A DNA stretch of 64,000 nt from Eutreptiella sp. 'Long Island Sound 2002' (GCA_964036045.1 OZ038388.1:32751672-32815671), one strand, 5' to 3'. Counted from the stretch's first letter, positions 10,271-21,880 are shown. Notes: generated by a model from the sequence alone, not told the origin. Numbers and translations: made by a program.

Positions 10271-12376
10271 GTACTTCTACTCCATCAAATTCTACAGCAG
10301 AGAGGCAAAGAATATTCCACACCAGGGAGGCAAAGAATGGTCACAACCCCTGCCATCTGGCCCCAAAGCACAAGCACAGACAACAGTGACATAACCATTA
10401 GAGCATCATGGGTCTTGGGGGTGTGTGGCAAAGCGGCACTGCAGCATCCCGGCCATTCCCAGGTCTACCAGAGTGTAACAGAGTGGGGATCCAATGCAAG
10501 GGTGTCCGTAAGAGCAAAAATAAGAAGGCCTTTATAATGCCAACAGAAACGAACGTTCACAGCGCTCTCTGCATCATGGTCATGGGACCTTCTTCACTGA
10601 CATGGGACATGGGACCTTCTTCTACTTCACTGACATCGCTGCCTCCAAACCTCGATTCTTCACTTTCTTTGTGCCATTCTCCATGTGATTCACTTTTTTC
10701 TGCATTTTATGATCTTGTTTCTTCCATTCCTCTTTTTTAATAACCCCATTGACTCCTCAATTTCATCGCCACATTCCATAAAAACATTTCAGTTCACATA
10801 CGCCAAAGTATTTACTTCAAGTTCATGTATACAATTCCCAGGCAAGGCACAAGACCACAGAAATAGTATAGAACAACGCTTGTCAGTCACCAACAATCGT
10901 CCGTAAATGATGTACAATTGGTGAAAGTGTACTTTCACCATTTCGAACAACTGAGCCTTGTTGCCATGCACTAGCAAATCATGCTTCCTACAGACTGCTT
11001 TAAACTAACGCACGGTCCACTCATGAAGAGTATTGCCTTGTAGAGCCTTCAGAATGGCATCATCTACATGGTACCTGAACTGCATGCACCCTTGACCCCT
11101 TGAGCCTCACTCCCTGAGAAGGGGCAGGGGCAGGGGGAAGGCACTGGCAAAGTCCATTGCAACAGCTTGCATGGCTCTTCCTCGGCCTTGCTATCCTAGC
11201 ATTCCTCAAGGAACCTATACATATCTTCAACCTCTGTGGACGGTTTAGCCACCTAGCGTACAACCCACAAGTCCCAAACATCTACAAGCACAGGATCTAC
11301 GCTAGAGCTGCAGGCAGCACAACCATATCTTTGATATGTCAAACCCCACCAGGGTGCCATCCTCCCACTCAACAACATCCGACTGCTTCTGTTTTCGGGG
11401 CCTAAAAGCTGTGTCATGAAGGGCATCAAAAATTTCATGCGGACACCAACAGTCTCATGTAGCACCATCTTCTTAAACACACCCCTGATCCAATGCCCAC
11501 GGGGTATCAAGGTGCAAGGACACAGAAGAAATGAAAATACAAATCACATGTGAGGAGTGAAATGCGTGCATATACTGTGTTGTGTTGGGGGCTCCAATCC
11601 AAGAGGATCCAAGAGGATGATGGCCACATAAACCTTGCCGTACTGGGGTCCCCAAAGCGGGGAGGAGTGAAATAGCAACTTGTTGTGTCGGGGTACCCAA
11701 AGCAGGGAGTCGTCAAATGACAATACAACTCCTCCCATATGAAACTGCAAAAATCTTGGAGAAGTCAGTGATGCTTCTTGCCACCAATGGCACTCTGGTT
11801 CTACTATGGGTTTCCCTTCTATTCTTGTGTCAAGTGACACATAGTTGGTGAGACCAGCACCGCAGCTAAGATTGTCAGAAGGGTCAATTGAGGAAGCCAT
11901 TGGACATCGCATTCCTTGTGTGTTTGAGTAGGCTGCTTTCGTGCAGGCATTGAGATGGGAGTACATGTCCCCCTGCAATTTCAGTGAGATGTGTGACTTA
12001 GGCCACACAAAATTGGGTGGTCTCTAAGCCCTGTTTTGAGGGCCCTACACAGAAGAAGTGTCAGGCAGTCCAATGAGAGGGTTGAATCTTAAATAAATGT
12101 TTGTCTCTGTTTTAATGGGGGCTGGGAGGAAGTGTTTTTGGGCATTTGGGCATATGAAAATGGACTGCGCACTAATTTGTCTACATGGATGAGGATGCTT
12201 TGTCGTGGTCCTGGAGAACAGATAGCAGGAGTATATTCAAATTCCGGGCACAAGGATTGCTAGGCACTCGGCAAATCAAAGCAACAATGCAGCACGTTGA
12301 AATCAACTTGGTGACACCACATTCCCCCGCAATTCAGCAGTCAAGATGGTCGGTAAGTCGAACCGGACGCCCCCGC
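10271..12376. other. No firm gene; contains a decayed minus-strand frame
   Basis: Only short frames occur, apart from the minus-strand remnant listed separately. AT-rich tracts around 10.6-10.8 kb and a small internal duplication near 11.57-11.71 kb (GGGGTACCCAAAG-like phrases) are visible. Confidence 0.5.
10860..11510 (-). pseudogene. Decayed protein-coding segment with a SAP-like stretch
   Basis: On the minus strand a frame runs from the Met at 11510 and continues past stop codons near 11253 and 11211 with protein-like text (STEVEDMYRFLEEC). Near 11035-10930 it gives EWTVR, a stop, then FKAVCRKHDLLVHGNKAQLF. The last part matches the second helix pattern of SAP DNA-binding motifs (Lys-x3-Lys-x2-Gly-Leu-x-Gly-x-Lys-x2-Leu). 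At least three stops make it non-functional as one frame, unless introns remove them. Likely a dead gene or transposon fragment. Confidence 0.3.
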
Positions 12377-12497
12377 CTAGAGACTTTCAGTGAACGTCCA
12401 CAGCATGTCCCAGCTCGTCACAATCCGGTTTTTGCTCAGGTGGCCCCGGTGCTTCACCGCCTTCAGCAGGCATTTCAGTTCCAAAGTACTGGGTTTG
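12377..12497 (-). CDS. Probable last exon of the TPR-like gene
   Basis: A minus-strand frame reads LELKCLLKAVKHRGHLSKNR then IVTSWDMLWTFTESL and stops (TAG, 12377-12379). Two possible acceptors precede it (CACACCCAG and CAAACCCAG). Composition is strongly protein-like and the length fits a terminal exon. It lies downstream of the TPR exons on the same strand, so I assign it to that gene, though the phase link to the preceding exon is not settled. Confidence 0.45.
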
Positions 12498-12631
12498 GCT
12501 GGGTGTGAGGGTTATTAGGCATATATGGGGGGTGGGGGCTGGGGGCAGATTGCCGGCGAGGGGAACGGATGATCGCAACGGACACAAAGACACACAGGAT
12601 CATGCACCGCAGTATTCGAGGGGTCTGTGTC

Positions 12632-12829
12632 TCATAGCCGGCTTCCTTTGTTGGTAATGTGCGGGGGACGTCGACAGTGTCCCTTCCCTTCCCTCCATCC
12701 CACATCTGCACTGTCCTCCTCTTCAATCAGAAGGTGGACGTTTCGTTTGTTGCGCAGTTTGCTTACTGCGTTGGGGTACAGGTCTTTACCCTTTTCAAGG
12801 CGAGCCATTGAAGGGGAAAACAAAAACTC
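12632..12829 (-). CDS. Probable internal exon of the TPR-like gene
   Basis: After a GGCACCAG acceptor at 12830, the minus strand reads EFLFSPSMARLEKGKDLYPN and then AVSKLRNKRNVHLLIEEED. The frame stays open to a TGA at 12632. A strong donor (GCA then GTAAGC) inside it would end the exon after LYPNA; another possible donor is AAGG then GTAAAG. So the true 3' edge may lie well before 12632. It starts in phase 0, which matches a possible donor at 13095 of the exon before. Confidence 0.4.
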   Translation of the reverse strand, partial: EFLFSPSMARLEKGKDLYPNAVSKLRNKRNVHLLIEEEDSADVGWREGKGHCRRPPHITNKGSRL

Positions 12830-13055
12830 CTGGTGCCTGCTACCCAGCCCAGCGGTCATGGATGCAGAATGGAGGACGACACTAAAGCCCGTTGGAGAGC
12901 ATGGGTTAGAGACGGCGGTGGGAAACTGAGGGCAGTGAGTAACCAGGGCAAGCGACAGGAGAATAGAGGTGCCAAAAAAGCTGCCTTCTCCAGCGCCCTA
13001 AGCCCCACATGTGTCCTCCCAACAATCAAAGAGTACTGGGGAACTAAAATGGGTT

Positions 13056-13416
13056 TCACGTCCAAACAAACGTCAGCTCTTCGTCCTGCACCACCTCCGG
13101 TCCCGCACTACTGAGGTCCTGCCCTGCCGCCCTGGGGCAGCGCAGCAGGTCCTGCAGTTCTCGACGCACGCGACGCAGCTTTGCAGATGAGGGCAAACGG
13201 CCCAGAGCGCCGAGGAGGCGCAGGATCTGCGGGTGATCTGCCTCAGCGTTCACCATGTACAATGTTTTGAGGTCCTGATGGGCCAAAGCATTTTCCCCCA
13301 GGGCCATGTGGATGACGTAGTGCAACTGATAACAGGGGCTGCAGAGGGGGTTGAGGCGCAGGGCAGCCTCAACATCATCTAGGGCCTTAAACCGATGGTC
13401 AAGTCGGTAATGATAC
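13056..13416 (-). CDS. TPR-like protein, internal exon with TPR helices
   Basis: The acceptor TTGCCTTAG precedes 13416, and the frame joins the exon ending at 13791 (two bases plus one) to give CHCNRYHYRLDHRFKALDDV followed by EAALRLNPLCSPCYQLHYVI. This is a tetratricopeptide-repeat pattern: Tyr/Leu spacing in helix A, Ala-x2-Asp and Ala-Leu-x-Leu-x-Pro in helix B. Further helical sequence follows (LLGALGRLPSSAKLRRVRRE). The exon may end at GACCGGAG/GTGGTG (13095) or run to the TGA at 13056. TPRs build superhelical protein-binding scaffolds. A long G-run lies just upstream in the intron. Confidence 0.65.
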
Positions 13417-13790
13417 CTAAGGCAACAGGCCATAGAGGACGGAATACGTTGAGAAGCGGAACTCACCTCAGACAGGGGTGCTGCACGGGGGGGGGGGGGG
13501 GGCGACTCCTCGAGTTCAAACGCCAACTACCCACGCCACTCATTGTTGGCCGAAGGCCCCGTAGGGGGGGGGGGGGGTTCCTGGGAGGGGCGATGGAGGG
13601 GGGGTTTGGGACGGGCTGTTGCTTGGGGGGGTGGGGGGTCATAGAGATTGGAAAGGAAGGGAAGGGCCCAACACCTATTGCACCTATTGCAAACAGGGAC
13701 AACTTTCTAGGGAAGGACCTAAGACCAATAGTGGCTACTTGGAACTCTTTCTAGGGAAGGGCCTATGGTACGTAATCTGCGTGGGCCAAC

Positions 13791-14072
13791 CTATTGCAAT
13801 GGCAGACGGAGGGCAATATCTTTTCTGCACTTAGCGCTTTCAGACCCGGCGGAACGGCCAAGCGATACAAGAAGATTGCCAAACGCCTTTCATCCACTCC
13901 GAAATGCATGTGGTTGGCCCGCAAAGCGTCCTCGGAAAGTGGTACAAGTCTTTTCAAACCCCATCCCCATTCATGTGTTTTGCGCATTTTGGCCGCCAGG
14001 CGGTCATTTGCGCGCATTGCAGTCAGCATGCGGTCATACAAGGTTAACCGCTCCTTCTTTGGAAGGACTATC
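13791..14072 (-). CDS. TPR-like protein, internal exon
   Basis: The minus-strand frame reads IVLPKKERLTLYDRMLTAMR then ANDRLAAKMRKTHEWGWGLK and ends at GCAATAG/GTTGGC (13791). The join to the next exon is in phase and completes a TPR motif, which is strong evidence for both. The 5' edge at 14072 uses a GCAAAG acceptor chosen because it restores the frame from the exon ending at 15276. Two direct copies of a GAGATG...AATTTTTTC phrase sit just upstream (14080-14140), so the exact acceptor is uncertain. Confidence 0.55.
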
Positions 14073-15275
14073 CTTTGCAACTTCTTCATCTCGAAAAAAT
14101 TAGCACTCCGAACAACTTCTCCATCTCGAAAAAATTAGCACTCCAAACAACAAATGACATTTGGATAGCGCCTCGTCTTGCACGATTGGGCGCTCAAAGT
14201 GTTGAGTATATCAACACATGTGGTTCTGGTGCTTTTGGACCCCTCACGCCGGTACCTTTGACAACTAACTGTTGGCCGGAGGCCCATCCGGGGAGGGGGG
14301 GGGATAGTTGGCGTCCTAGGACCCGTGGAGTCGGTCCCCGAGGGAATGCGGCTGTCGGAATGTTTGCACGTAGGTACACAACACGTGCTCTCATACCTGC
14401 CTCACATGGCTCCTTCTCACCACACTTCACCTAGCTTCCTTCCCCAATTTGCCCCACACGGCCCCCTTCGCCCTGAACCTCCCCTCCACTGCACCCAAAC
14501 GCGTCTCACTTGCATCTGCACATACTTCCTGCCCTACAAGGCCCGTCCCTAGTGCCCAATCTCAGCTATGGTGCCTGCTCCCCAATGTTCGCAGTCCATG
14601 AGTCGGGGGCCGGGACCAGACCATATTAACAAGGATCTCTACCAAGCACAATGATTCCACTGAAAGATATGATACCGGATGGTACAATCTCAGTCTGTTA
14701 TGCTCAAATTTTGATCGCTGTGTTTCATTCCTGGCGGCGACAATTCTTGATCACCTAACTTGCTGATGGGCTGGGCAACAATATCTAACCGATTCCAACC
14801 CTTCCCAACATCTGCATTGGAAGGGAAAACCATATTCCTCTACTTGTAGCTGCACCTCCACCTGGACCCTGCATCTGTACCTTTACTTGTACCAAGTGCA
14901 CATGCCAGGACGACTTTCTTCAGATCCCCTCTTTGCCTTATGAGACTGGGAATGAGGGGTTCACTGAGGTCACTTACGCCAGGGAAAGAGGCTTCTGCGA
15001 TCCATGGACCGCCGTTGATTTGCAAAATGTGCCGCAAAACGGTCCAAACGAGAGAAAAAATGAAACTTGTTTGAACAGAGACCCCCAGAAGCCTTAGGAA
15101 CGGAAATGACACAACAAATTGCCAGGAGTATTGTTCCCGTGTAATGATCTCCCACACAATTTGGCCCCGACCTCTGGTATATACTGCGTTGTTGGTACCG
15201 CACCATTTCACGCCATCAACATTTGGGACAGGGGCAAGAGCACCACATGCATCCTTCCCCCCCCCCCCCACAGAC
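14073..15275. other. Probable intron of the TPR-like gene
   Basis: About 1.2 kb between two in-phase minus-strand exons. It has no convincing coding segment; a G-run near 14,293 and a C-run near 15,256 are present. Confidence 0.45.
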
Positions 15276-15679
15276 CTCGCACGCTTCAAGTAGGCATAGA
15301 ACGGATGCTGCAGAGTCCCCGCAAAATTAATGGCAGACGAGATGTCCGACAAAAACTTCCGCCGGGATGTGCGGAAGCTCAGCTCGGCCCTTTGTAGGTA
15401 TGCATTCCCGTTCCCGGGTCCTGATGCGATCGCAGCGCTTGCGTCTGCCAGAGCTGACTCCCAGTCCCCAATGGCCGCGTGGACCTGTGAGCGCATCAAA
15501 TACAGATCGGACGCCTCCCGGTCCAGCGTCCGGTCGTCAGCTTCCCGGGTCTCCTTCGGCAGCCGCTCCGTCACGAGGTCAAGCAGCAGCCGCGCACCGC
15601 TCTCCACGTCCCCTCGCAGCATGAGTATGACGCCCTGCAGCGCTGCGCGATACAACGTCTCCTGAGGGTCTGTGTCCCC
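15276..15679 (-). CDS. TPR-like protein, exon with two TPR-like units
   Basis: A GTGTGCGTCTGCAG acceptor opens the exon at 15679. The minus strand reads DTDPQETLYRAALQGVILML, then LLLDLVTERLPKETREADDR, then LYLMRSQVHAAIGDWESALA with DASAAIASGPGNGNAYLQRA. The last part is a clear TPR (Leu-Tyr, Gly-Asp, Ala-x2-Asp-x-Ser-x-Ala-Ile, Asn-Ala-Tyr). It ends at GCGAG/GTCTGT (15276). The join from the preceding exon (one base there, two here) is in phase. High GC and a steady frame support it. Confidence 0.7.
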
Positions 15680-17052
15680 TGCAGACGCACACGAACGGGG
15701 GCGCTTGAGGGCGGTCTACAGCGCACCAGAGGGCGTCAGAGTGAGCGTGAGGCAAAGGCTGAATGCCGAAGAAATTGTCGAGGGGGCGGCAGCCACCGTC
15801 AGTTGCCGCTGCCACACGGCAACCGATGGCCCGGTCCTGCGTTCGCAAAAACAAAGATGCAAGACATCCGCAACGTGAGACCCACGACCGAAGCCGATGT
15901 GGCAGTTGGCGGTTGACGGGCGTTGACTCAACTTTGGCGACTCTGGCCGGCAGCAGCCGTGGCACATGTGCCATGGCTGACGAACGCGCAGTGGATTGGT
16001 CGTTGCTGCTTGGCGGACGGGAGGTGGGTGACCCTGTGGGATTTGGGCGGGTCGGGGGCGATCCGTCTCCTTTTTGAGCTCCTTCTGGGGGAGGGGGGGG
16101 GGGGGAGGCGCTTGAAGCCGTTGTCCAGGAAACGCAACAACAAAAAAGACTACGGAACGGCCAACGAAGGGACATTGGGACCCGGGTCACAAGGGGGAGC
16201 GCGGGCGGCTTCACACGAAGCCGGGGCCCGGAATGCGCAGACTTCCGGCGTCCATTGCCTCACGTGATCCGGTACCAAAAGAGGACTGGCCAGTCATCAT
16301 CCACTTCACCTCACCACAATCCCGTGCCGCAGTGCCTCCAGCAAAGAAAATAAAGACAACCACCGCGTGCCTGTTTGCTGCCTGAAAGGGGGGGGGGGGT
16401 GCCAAATAAGATGTGGGACCAGCTCAGATGTCGCGGAAACTTTGGACAGGCGACGGTTCGTCGGCCATGCATCACCCATTTTGAGCACGAAGGGCACTTT
16501 GCAAGAGCAGAGTGTCAACCGGCTTCAACCGCCGTCAACCGCCATGAAACACTGTCCATGCACCACCACCGCGGAAGTGACCCGGGCGGGCCCAGAAAAT
16601 ACTGAAGTCGGAGCAAGCACTCCGGACCCGCGGGGAGACATCGCGGGAGCCTAAGCTGCGCATGGGGACGGGAATGTGGATGGGTCGGGGGAAAGGGAAA
16701 TAGCCAATGCGTGGCGGTGGGACGAGGGGATGGTTCTGGGGATGCAGAGGGATATCCCCACGGGGGTGCAGCATGGTGCGCTGGCAGCAGCGCCTTTCTT
16801 TCGCGTGTGTTTCCTCTGGCCACGTTGCCGACCCAACCACCGGGGGCGCATGAGAATGCGGGTGGATGGCATGCATTGGGCATTGCAACATATGAATCTA
16901 GTTCATACTGCAGCAAGAGTTTTTGTGGGAGATTTTTTCATTTTGGGTTGCCTAATTACCCAAGGGACCATGTCAAACATGTCTTCTTTACCATGAATAT
17001 GAGGCGAGGCGGGGTCAAATTCAGATTCACATGGTTGGCGCGCAGGCAGCAC
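15680..17052. other. Probable intron of the TPR-like gene
   Basis: About 1.37 kb between in-phase exons. It holds long G-runs at about 16,090 and 16,387 and open frames in many registers without recognisable domains. An additional exon here cannot be excluded, but none is needed for the frame. Confidence 0.45.
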
Positions 17053-17398
17053 CAGCGGACTCGGTGACGGCCGCATGCGGGATCGACTCCCGCCACTGCA
17101 CTGCGGAGTCCACCGGCAGGAACTGCAGCAGAAAGAACAGATCGCTGAGGGCCGAGCTGACGTTGGCCTGCACGAACGCCACCCACGACCGCTGCATCAG
17201 GGCCCAGGCGTCCCAGGGCCGCACGTGGTACGCGTGCGTGAAATCTCGGAGGGCGTCACGCAACTCCTGCGCCCGCAGATGTCTGGAGCCCCGGTGGCAG
17301 ATCTCGGCGACGCTGAGGCAGTGAGTGACAACAATATCCGTCAGCTCCCGATGGGAGCGGCGCTGGACCAGAGACGCCGCCTGCGCCACAAGCGAGGC
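17053..17398 (-). CDS. TPR-like protein, upstream exon
   Basis: A TTTGCTCCCCCTCAG acceptor opens at 17398 and the minus strand reads ASLVAQAASLVQRRSHRELT, then AEICHRGSRHLRAQELRDAL, RDFTHAYHVRPWDAWALMQR and SWVAFVQANVSSALSDLFFL. The spacing is TPR-like (His-Arg-Gly, Ala-x2-Asp-Phe, Pro-x-Asp-Ala-Trp). A donor at GCTG/GTGCTG (17053) connects in phase to 15679; reading on instead gives a stop at 17027. Further 5' exons probably lie between 17.5 and 18.7 kb on the same strand. Confidence 0.65.
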
Positions 17399-17499
17399 CT
17401 GAGGGGGAGCAAAGTGGGCTCTGGTGCATAGGCCCCAGGCGGGCGTTGATAAGAGGAGGCCGCCCACCTGAACAAAATCCTTGACCCACTTGTTGGCGT

Positions 17500-18700
17500 G
17501 ACGGACTTCAGATGTGACTCGGCGGCCTTTCGTGGGACCCCCCCCATCCCCCAGCCCCCCCCCCCCAGACAGTCGTTCCTGCTGAACACCGCCTGAGAGG
17601 CTCAGGGCGTTCCATCGGGCGGCACATGCACTCGCTGTCCGTGCGAACCCCGTCACGGGCCTCACTGCGTGCGGCAGACTCGCCGTGGGACGGGTCCCCC
17701 GACCGATGCATTGCGCACTGTCCATTACCACCGCCGATTCCGCTCCGGCAGGAAAGGGGACGGCGCATACCCTGGGGAAGCAGCTTTTGGGGGGGGAGGG
17801 GGTTTGGAGGGAGCTTGGGTGATAAAGCAGGGGACCTGCAGGGGCTTCATGTCGGAGCCATTGACCACTGGGCGCAGTCATGAGGGGGGGGGGGGGGCAG
17901 GTGGTCCAGATGGAATTGCAATAGGAAGGGTCACCGTCCTTGGCCCTTGGAAGTGCTGGTTGGGCAGGGGAGGGCAGGGCGGAGGGGAGGAGCGGAGGTT
18001 TTGGGTGAGAGGGTCGGTTGGAATGCATTGATCACACAAGCGGACATGCGCAGTTTTGCCCGCTTTTTGTAATTCTTCGGACAACGTTTGCATATCTTTT
18101 ACAAACAAGAGCAATTGCCGTTGGTATTCAGCGCAAAAAACACGTGTTTCTTTACCGTACGACCACGTCCAACTCTGGACTGGCGGAACCTTCACAACGG
18201 CATAAGAGGAGGCCTTTGGGGGGATGGTGGGGGGGGGGGGGGTTGGAGCCCTCTCTCAGTGAGGGGGCAATGCAAAGCATGCCTCGTCGGATATGCAGAC
18301 TTTCCAGCCCCCAAAAGCGGCTGAGGGTGGGCGGCGGGGGGGGTCATGCACCGCGGCCCTCCCACGGCCTCATCTGCCTTCCAGGTCCGCCCCCCACAAC
18401 CTCCCCATTACTGGGCAACGGGTCGTCACAGACCTCACTTGTCTCTGTAGCGTTGCTGCGCTCCAGCGTGCGATCGTGTGTGGCCCTTATGGCGGGGGAT
18501 GGCCCTGCAGCACTCAGCCCCTGCTCCGCATCGTCAGCCATTGGACCCTCTTCTTCGTGGCCGCACATCTCTGCAAACACGCAGGTGCAGTTGGAGGGAC
18601 TCCTGTGCAGTCTCGGACAATTGGGCCAGCATGGCGATGGTCTTGGACACGGAGTGACAGATAACGGAATAAGGCTTGTCTCTCATAGGGTATTTGGTAA
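17500..18700 (-). other. Possible 5' exons of the TPR-like gene
   Basis: Three minus-strand segments look protein-like: 17,600-17,720 (SAARSEARDGVRTDSECMCR), 18,020-18,190 (VFCAEYQRQLLLFVKDMQTL then SEELQKAGKTAHVRLCDQC) and 18,390-18,655 (MLAQLSETAQESLQLHLRVC, then an acidic stretch starting FAEMCGHEEEGPMADDAEQ). The second and third share a helical LSE..Q pattern. I cannot fix splice sites, so they are given only as a region. G-runs at about 17,883 and 18,230 interrupt it. Confidence 0.3.
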
Positions 18701-18717
18701 GACTTAGTACCAGACGA

Positions 18718-20096
18718 GGTAAAACTTAGTAAAATGCTGTAAAACTGAATAGAAACGAGGTAAAACTTAGCAAACAAAAAAAAGTTTGAAAAAAATTTCA
18801 GAAAACATCGTATTTTTACGAAATTTAAAATGGAATTTTTGTCATTAAGTTTTACCATACCCCCCCCCATTTTTACTCAGGAACTCGACACTTCGATGGT
18901 AGGTGTTACTTTTGCGTAAGGGCACAAAGCCCCCAGGTCAATCCCCGGCCACTTGTGTCAGTGGCGCTCCACCCGGGCCAAACCATCATGCGCACCAATT
19001 AGTTGGCACTCAGCCAATATAACGTAATCTAATTGTGATTGGGCACTAGAAACAAAATCAGGCTCAAGAAAATAGTCCTGACAAGGCCATGGCCAACACA
19101 TCAGTGCGGCGGCATTGGGGAAAAAAGTGGGTGTAATAAAAAAAAAAAAGAGAGAGAAACGGCAGAGCCGCAACCAACATTATCACCAACTACTTACAAG
19201 TAGTTACAAAAGACACGCTTGAAGATCAAGTTGGCCTTAGTATCCGTATGGCTCGGTTTGCCTGCCTCCGTGGGATTCATTGTGCACATCCCAAAGATAG
19301 TTTTTTTCAATTCGCCTTGTAGCTTGGTGCAAACTTCTTGGTCATTTCTGTCATTTCTCAGTTGACCACCGGCATTTTGGGGGTATTGAGGAGGCACCGC
19401 ATACCACTTGCGACAGATCCACACACCGGGACGGGTGTTAACATCCGCTGCAGCAACAACAACAAAAGCAGCAGCAGCAGCAGCAACAAGGTTGGCCACC
19501 CAAAAGTGGCGCAATCCTACACATATCTCCGTTTGACACAAGATTTACTCATGCAAGGTACAATGAAGAACCTTACACTTGTGGCACGTTATGTGAGGTG
19601 TGCCATCACAAAAAAAAGCATGTGTCAGCGGGGTCCGCAGATTTGGGTTCGGTGTACATCCGAGCCACCTCCCAATGCATTGTTGGGTCCTGGGTGTGGA
19701 GGAAGTGGCAATGGTCCACAAGTAGGCAGATTGGCTATATAACCCCCCAAAATCTACCTGCAATCTGCCGACATAACTCCCGCCTTCTAGGGGTCCCCAC
19801 AGCTTCAGAGTGGGGGGCAAAAATCAGCAGTGGCCCAGAAGTGGGCAGATTGGCTACATAACCCCTACCATTTGGGGAGTCCCCGATGCTTCAAAGCGGG
19901 GGAGAAAATTACTTAGTAGAAACAAAAAAAAATATCTACTAAGAAAATCACTCGGTAGAAAAAAATTTTCTGCTAAGAAAGGAACTTGGGGAAAAACCCA
20001 CCCGCAGAGGAAAAATTTAGTAACAAATGTTTTTTCATTAAGTTTTGAAACTTAGTAAAAAAATTTTCTGAAGAAAAAATTTTACTAAGTTTTACC
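18718..20096. mobile_element. AT-rich segment bounded by an 18-bp inverted repeat
   Basis: GGTAAAACTTAGTAAAAT at 18718-18735 recurs exactly as its reverse complement at 20079-20096. Further copies of CTTAGTA and its complement TACTAAG lie just inside both ends (19,910-20,090). The interior carries two or three copies of a phrase with GGGCAGATTGGCTA and ATAACCCC (19,725-19,870), a CAGCAG tract near 19,470 and no gene I recognise. A clean target duplication is not seen (CAGAC occurs close to both outer edges but not adjacent). It could be a non-autonomous DNA transposon. Confidence 0.4.
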
Positions 20097-20836
20097 ACAG
20101 ACCTAGTTAGGGGCTTGGGGGGGGGGGGGTGGCATTGCATAAAAGCGGTTGGTTAAATGGTAGTTTAAGCGTACCGCTTTGCTGTTTGTGTGATTGGGGG
20201 CGGAGAAAGATCCCAGACCCAAGGTTTGTGCACACTTTCCCCTCTTGAATTCCGGTGGGATCCCCTCAAGGTGTGGGGGGGGGGACCATATCAATTGGAA
20301 AATTGAAATGGATTGAAATACGAACACAAACAAAAACAAATGCAGAAAATTTGCAAATCGAGGCAATGGACTCCACGATCTGACATGATTGCATCTTTAT
20401 TCTCCAAATCAGACCTGGTTAAACCTCAAACACATCCAAACCACACCAAACTTACGCAAAACTGAAAAAACCAGTGCAATACAGACAGTGCAAAGACTGT
20501 TGGTGTGGAGCAAGGGGGTATAAATGCCCCTGTTGGGAAGGCGGGGAGGGGGGATCCCCCTTGAAAAACTTCTATTGCCTTCGCAACACACGTCAAAGAG
20601 GCCCTCCTTTCCCCTACCCCCTCAGTCCGGACCCCAGCCTGGCCGTGGGTTTCTATGATCGAGGGAACGTCGGCTGTTGACCGCAACAGAGGTCATATCC
20701 CGCTTCAAACGAGGCAGGGCCCAATAGTGTCCGCGGCAGTACCGGTGGTGGCACTTGTATTGAAGAGCGCGCCCCCCCCCCCCGTCCATTACGGCGGCTT
20801 CGTGCCGCACGCGGGACCGCAGCAAAATCCTTCGGC
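20097..20836. other. No gene seen
   Basis: Short frames only; G-runs at about 20,118 and 20,275 and a C-run at 20,771. Confidence 0.4.
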
Positions 20837-21880
20837 TCAAAATTGGCGGTTTGACAAACATTTTTGGCGCCTGCCCAGTGACGACCTCGTGCATATCTCG
20901 GGCCCAGGGCCTCTGTGCCCGTTCCGCGCAGGCGTTGGCCCGCACACAGCGGCAGAAAGTTCGTCGCGTCCGAGTCCACGCGCACGCAGCCCAGAGCCCC
21001 GCAACCCCCTGCCACTCGCGGGCACACAACCTGCGCCTTGGGCCCCAGGATCCCGTGCCACCCGCGCAGCCTCATGACTGCCATCCGCAGCGACGTGCGG
21101 CGCGCCGCCGGCACCTCCAGAGGCCGGGGAGGGCCCCCGTGGGGCCTCCACCGCCACCCCAACCTCCGCGGACCTCTGCAGGTCGGCGATGGCCGAGCCC
21201 ATGCGCGCAGACAACTGCTGGGTCCCGATCTGCTGCACCGCGAACTCCCGGTACTCCGCCTGCAGCTGCCGCTCCCACTCCTCCCGCCGCCGCCGCCGCC
21301 GCTCCTCGTCGGCCTTCGCGCGCTGCTCCTCCGCCGCTTCCTGCGCCGCCCGCGGGGGATGCGCGCGCGACTGCCCCTGTGGCAGGCCCTGGGGTGCCGC
21401 GCGCTCCGGTAGGGCGGTGTCGTGCGGGAGGGCCACGGAGGGAGGGGCCCAGGAGGCCTGCAGCGCGGGTCCCTCGCTCTGGTGGCCCTCGTACATGAGA
21501 TGCGCCTGCCCCGGCGCTGGGCAGAGGTCTGGAGCCACCAGCACTCGCTTCGGCTCGGACACTGGAGGCTCGTCCTTGAGGGACTCGTCCTTCGAGGGCT
21601 GAGGCAGTGGGGGCTCTGGGTCGCGGTGGTGCGGGTCGCGATGGTCCTGAGACATGGAGGGGTCTTGAGGCATCCGCTCCTGAGGCATCGTCTCACGAGG
21701 CGTTGGGGGCTCGTGCCGAGGCACTGAGGGCTGCTGCTGGGGCTGGGGGGGAGGGGCATTCGTGCGAGGGGCCTGCAAAGAGGGCGCACTCTCAGTGCGA
21801 GGCCTTTGTGGGTCGAGGGCAGAAGGGGCTGCACCGCGGGGGCGTTGGGCTCCGGAAGCCTCAGCGGGAATGGGCTGCGC
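20837..21880 (-). CDS. Pro/Gln/Glu-rich protein exon with coiled coil
   Basis: A textbook acceptor (TTTTCGCTCTTGCAG) opens the minus-strand exon at 21880, and the frame stays open for about 345 codons. The first ~170 residues are low-complexity Pro/Gln/Asp/His-rich with repeats such as PQERMPQDPSMSQDH and RDPHHRDPEPP. Then comes a highly charged helix AAEEQRAKADEERRRRRREE continuing WERQLQAEYREFAVQQIGTQ, a likely coiled coil. The last part is Gly/Ala/Arg-rich and may be intron read-through; the true 3' edge is unknown. A C-run at 20,771 lies beyond the stop. Function unknown; such composition is typical of scaffold or nuclear proteins. A longer frame on the same strand is a shadow. Confidence 0.5.
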   Translation of the reverse strand, partial: AQPIPAEASGAQRPRGAAPSALDPQRPRTESAPSLQAPRTNAPPPQPQQQPSVPRHEPPTPRETMPQERMPQDPSMSQDHRDPHHRDPEPPLPQPSKDESLKDEPPVSEPKRVLVAPDLCPAPGQAHLMYEGHQSEGPALQASWAPPSVALPHDTALPERAAPQGLPQGQSRAHPPRAAQEAAEEQRAKADEERRRRRREEWERQLQAEYREFAVQQIGTQQLSARMGSAIADLQRSAEVGVAVEAPRGPSPASGGAGGAPHVAADGSHEAARVARDPGAQGAGCVPASGRGLRGSGLRARGLGRDELSAAVCGPTPARNGHRGPGPEICTRSSLGRRQKCLSNRQF

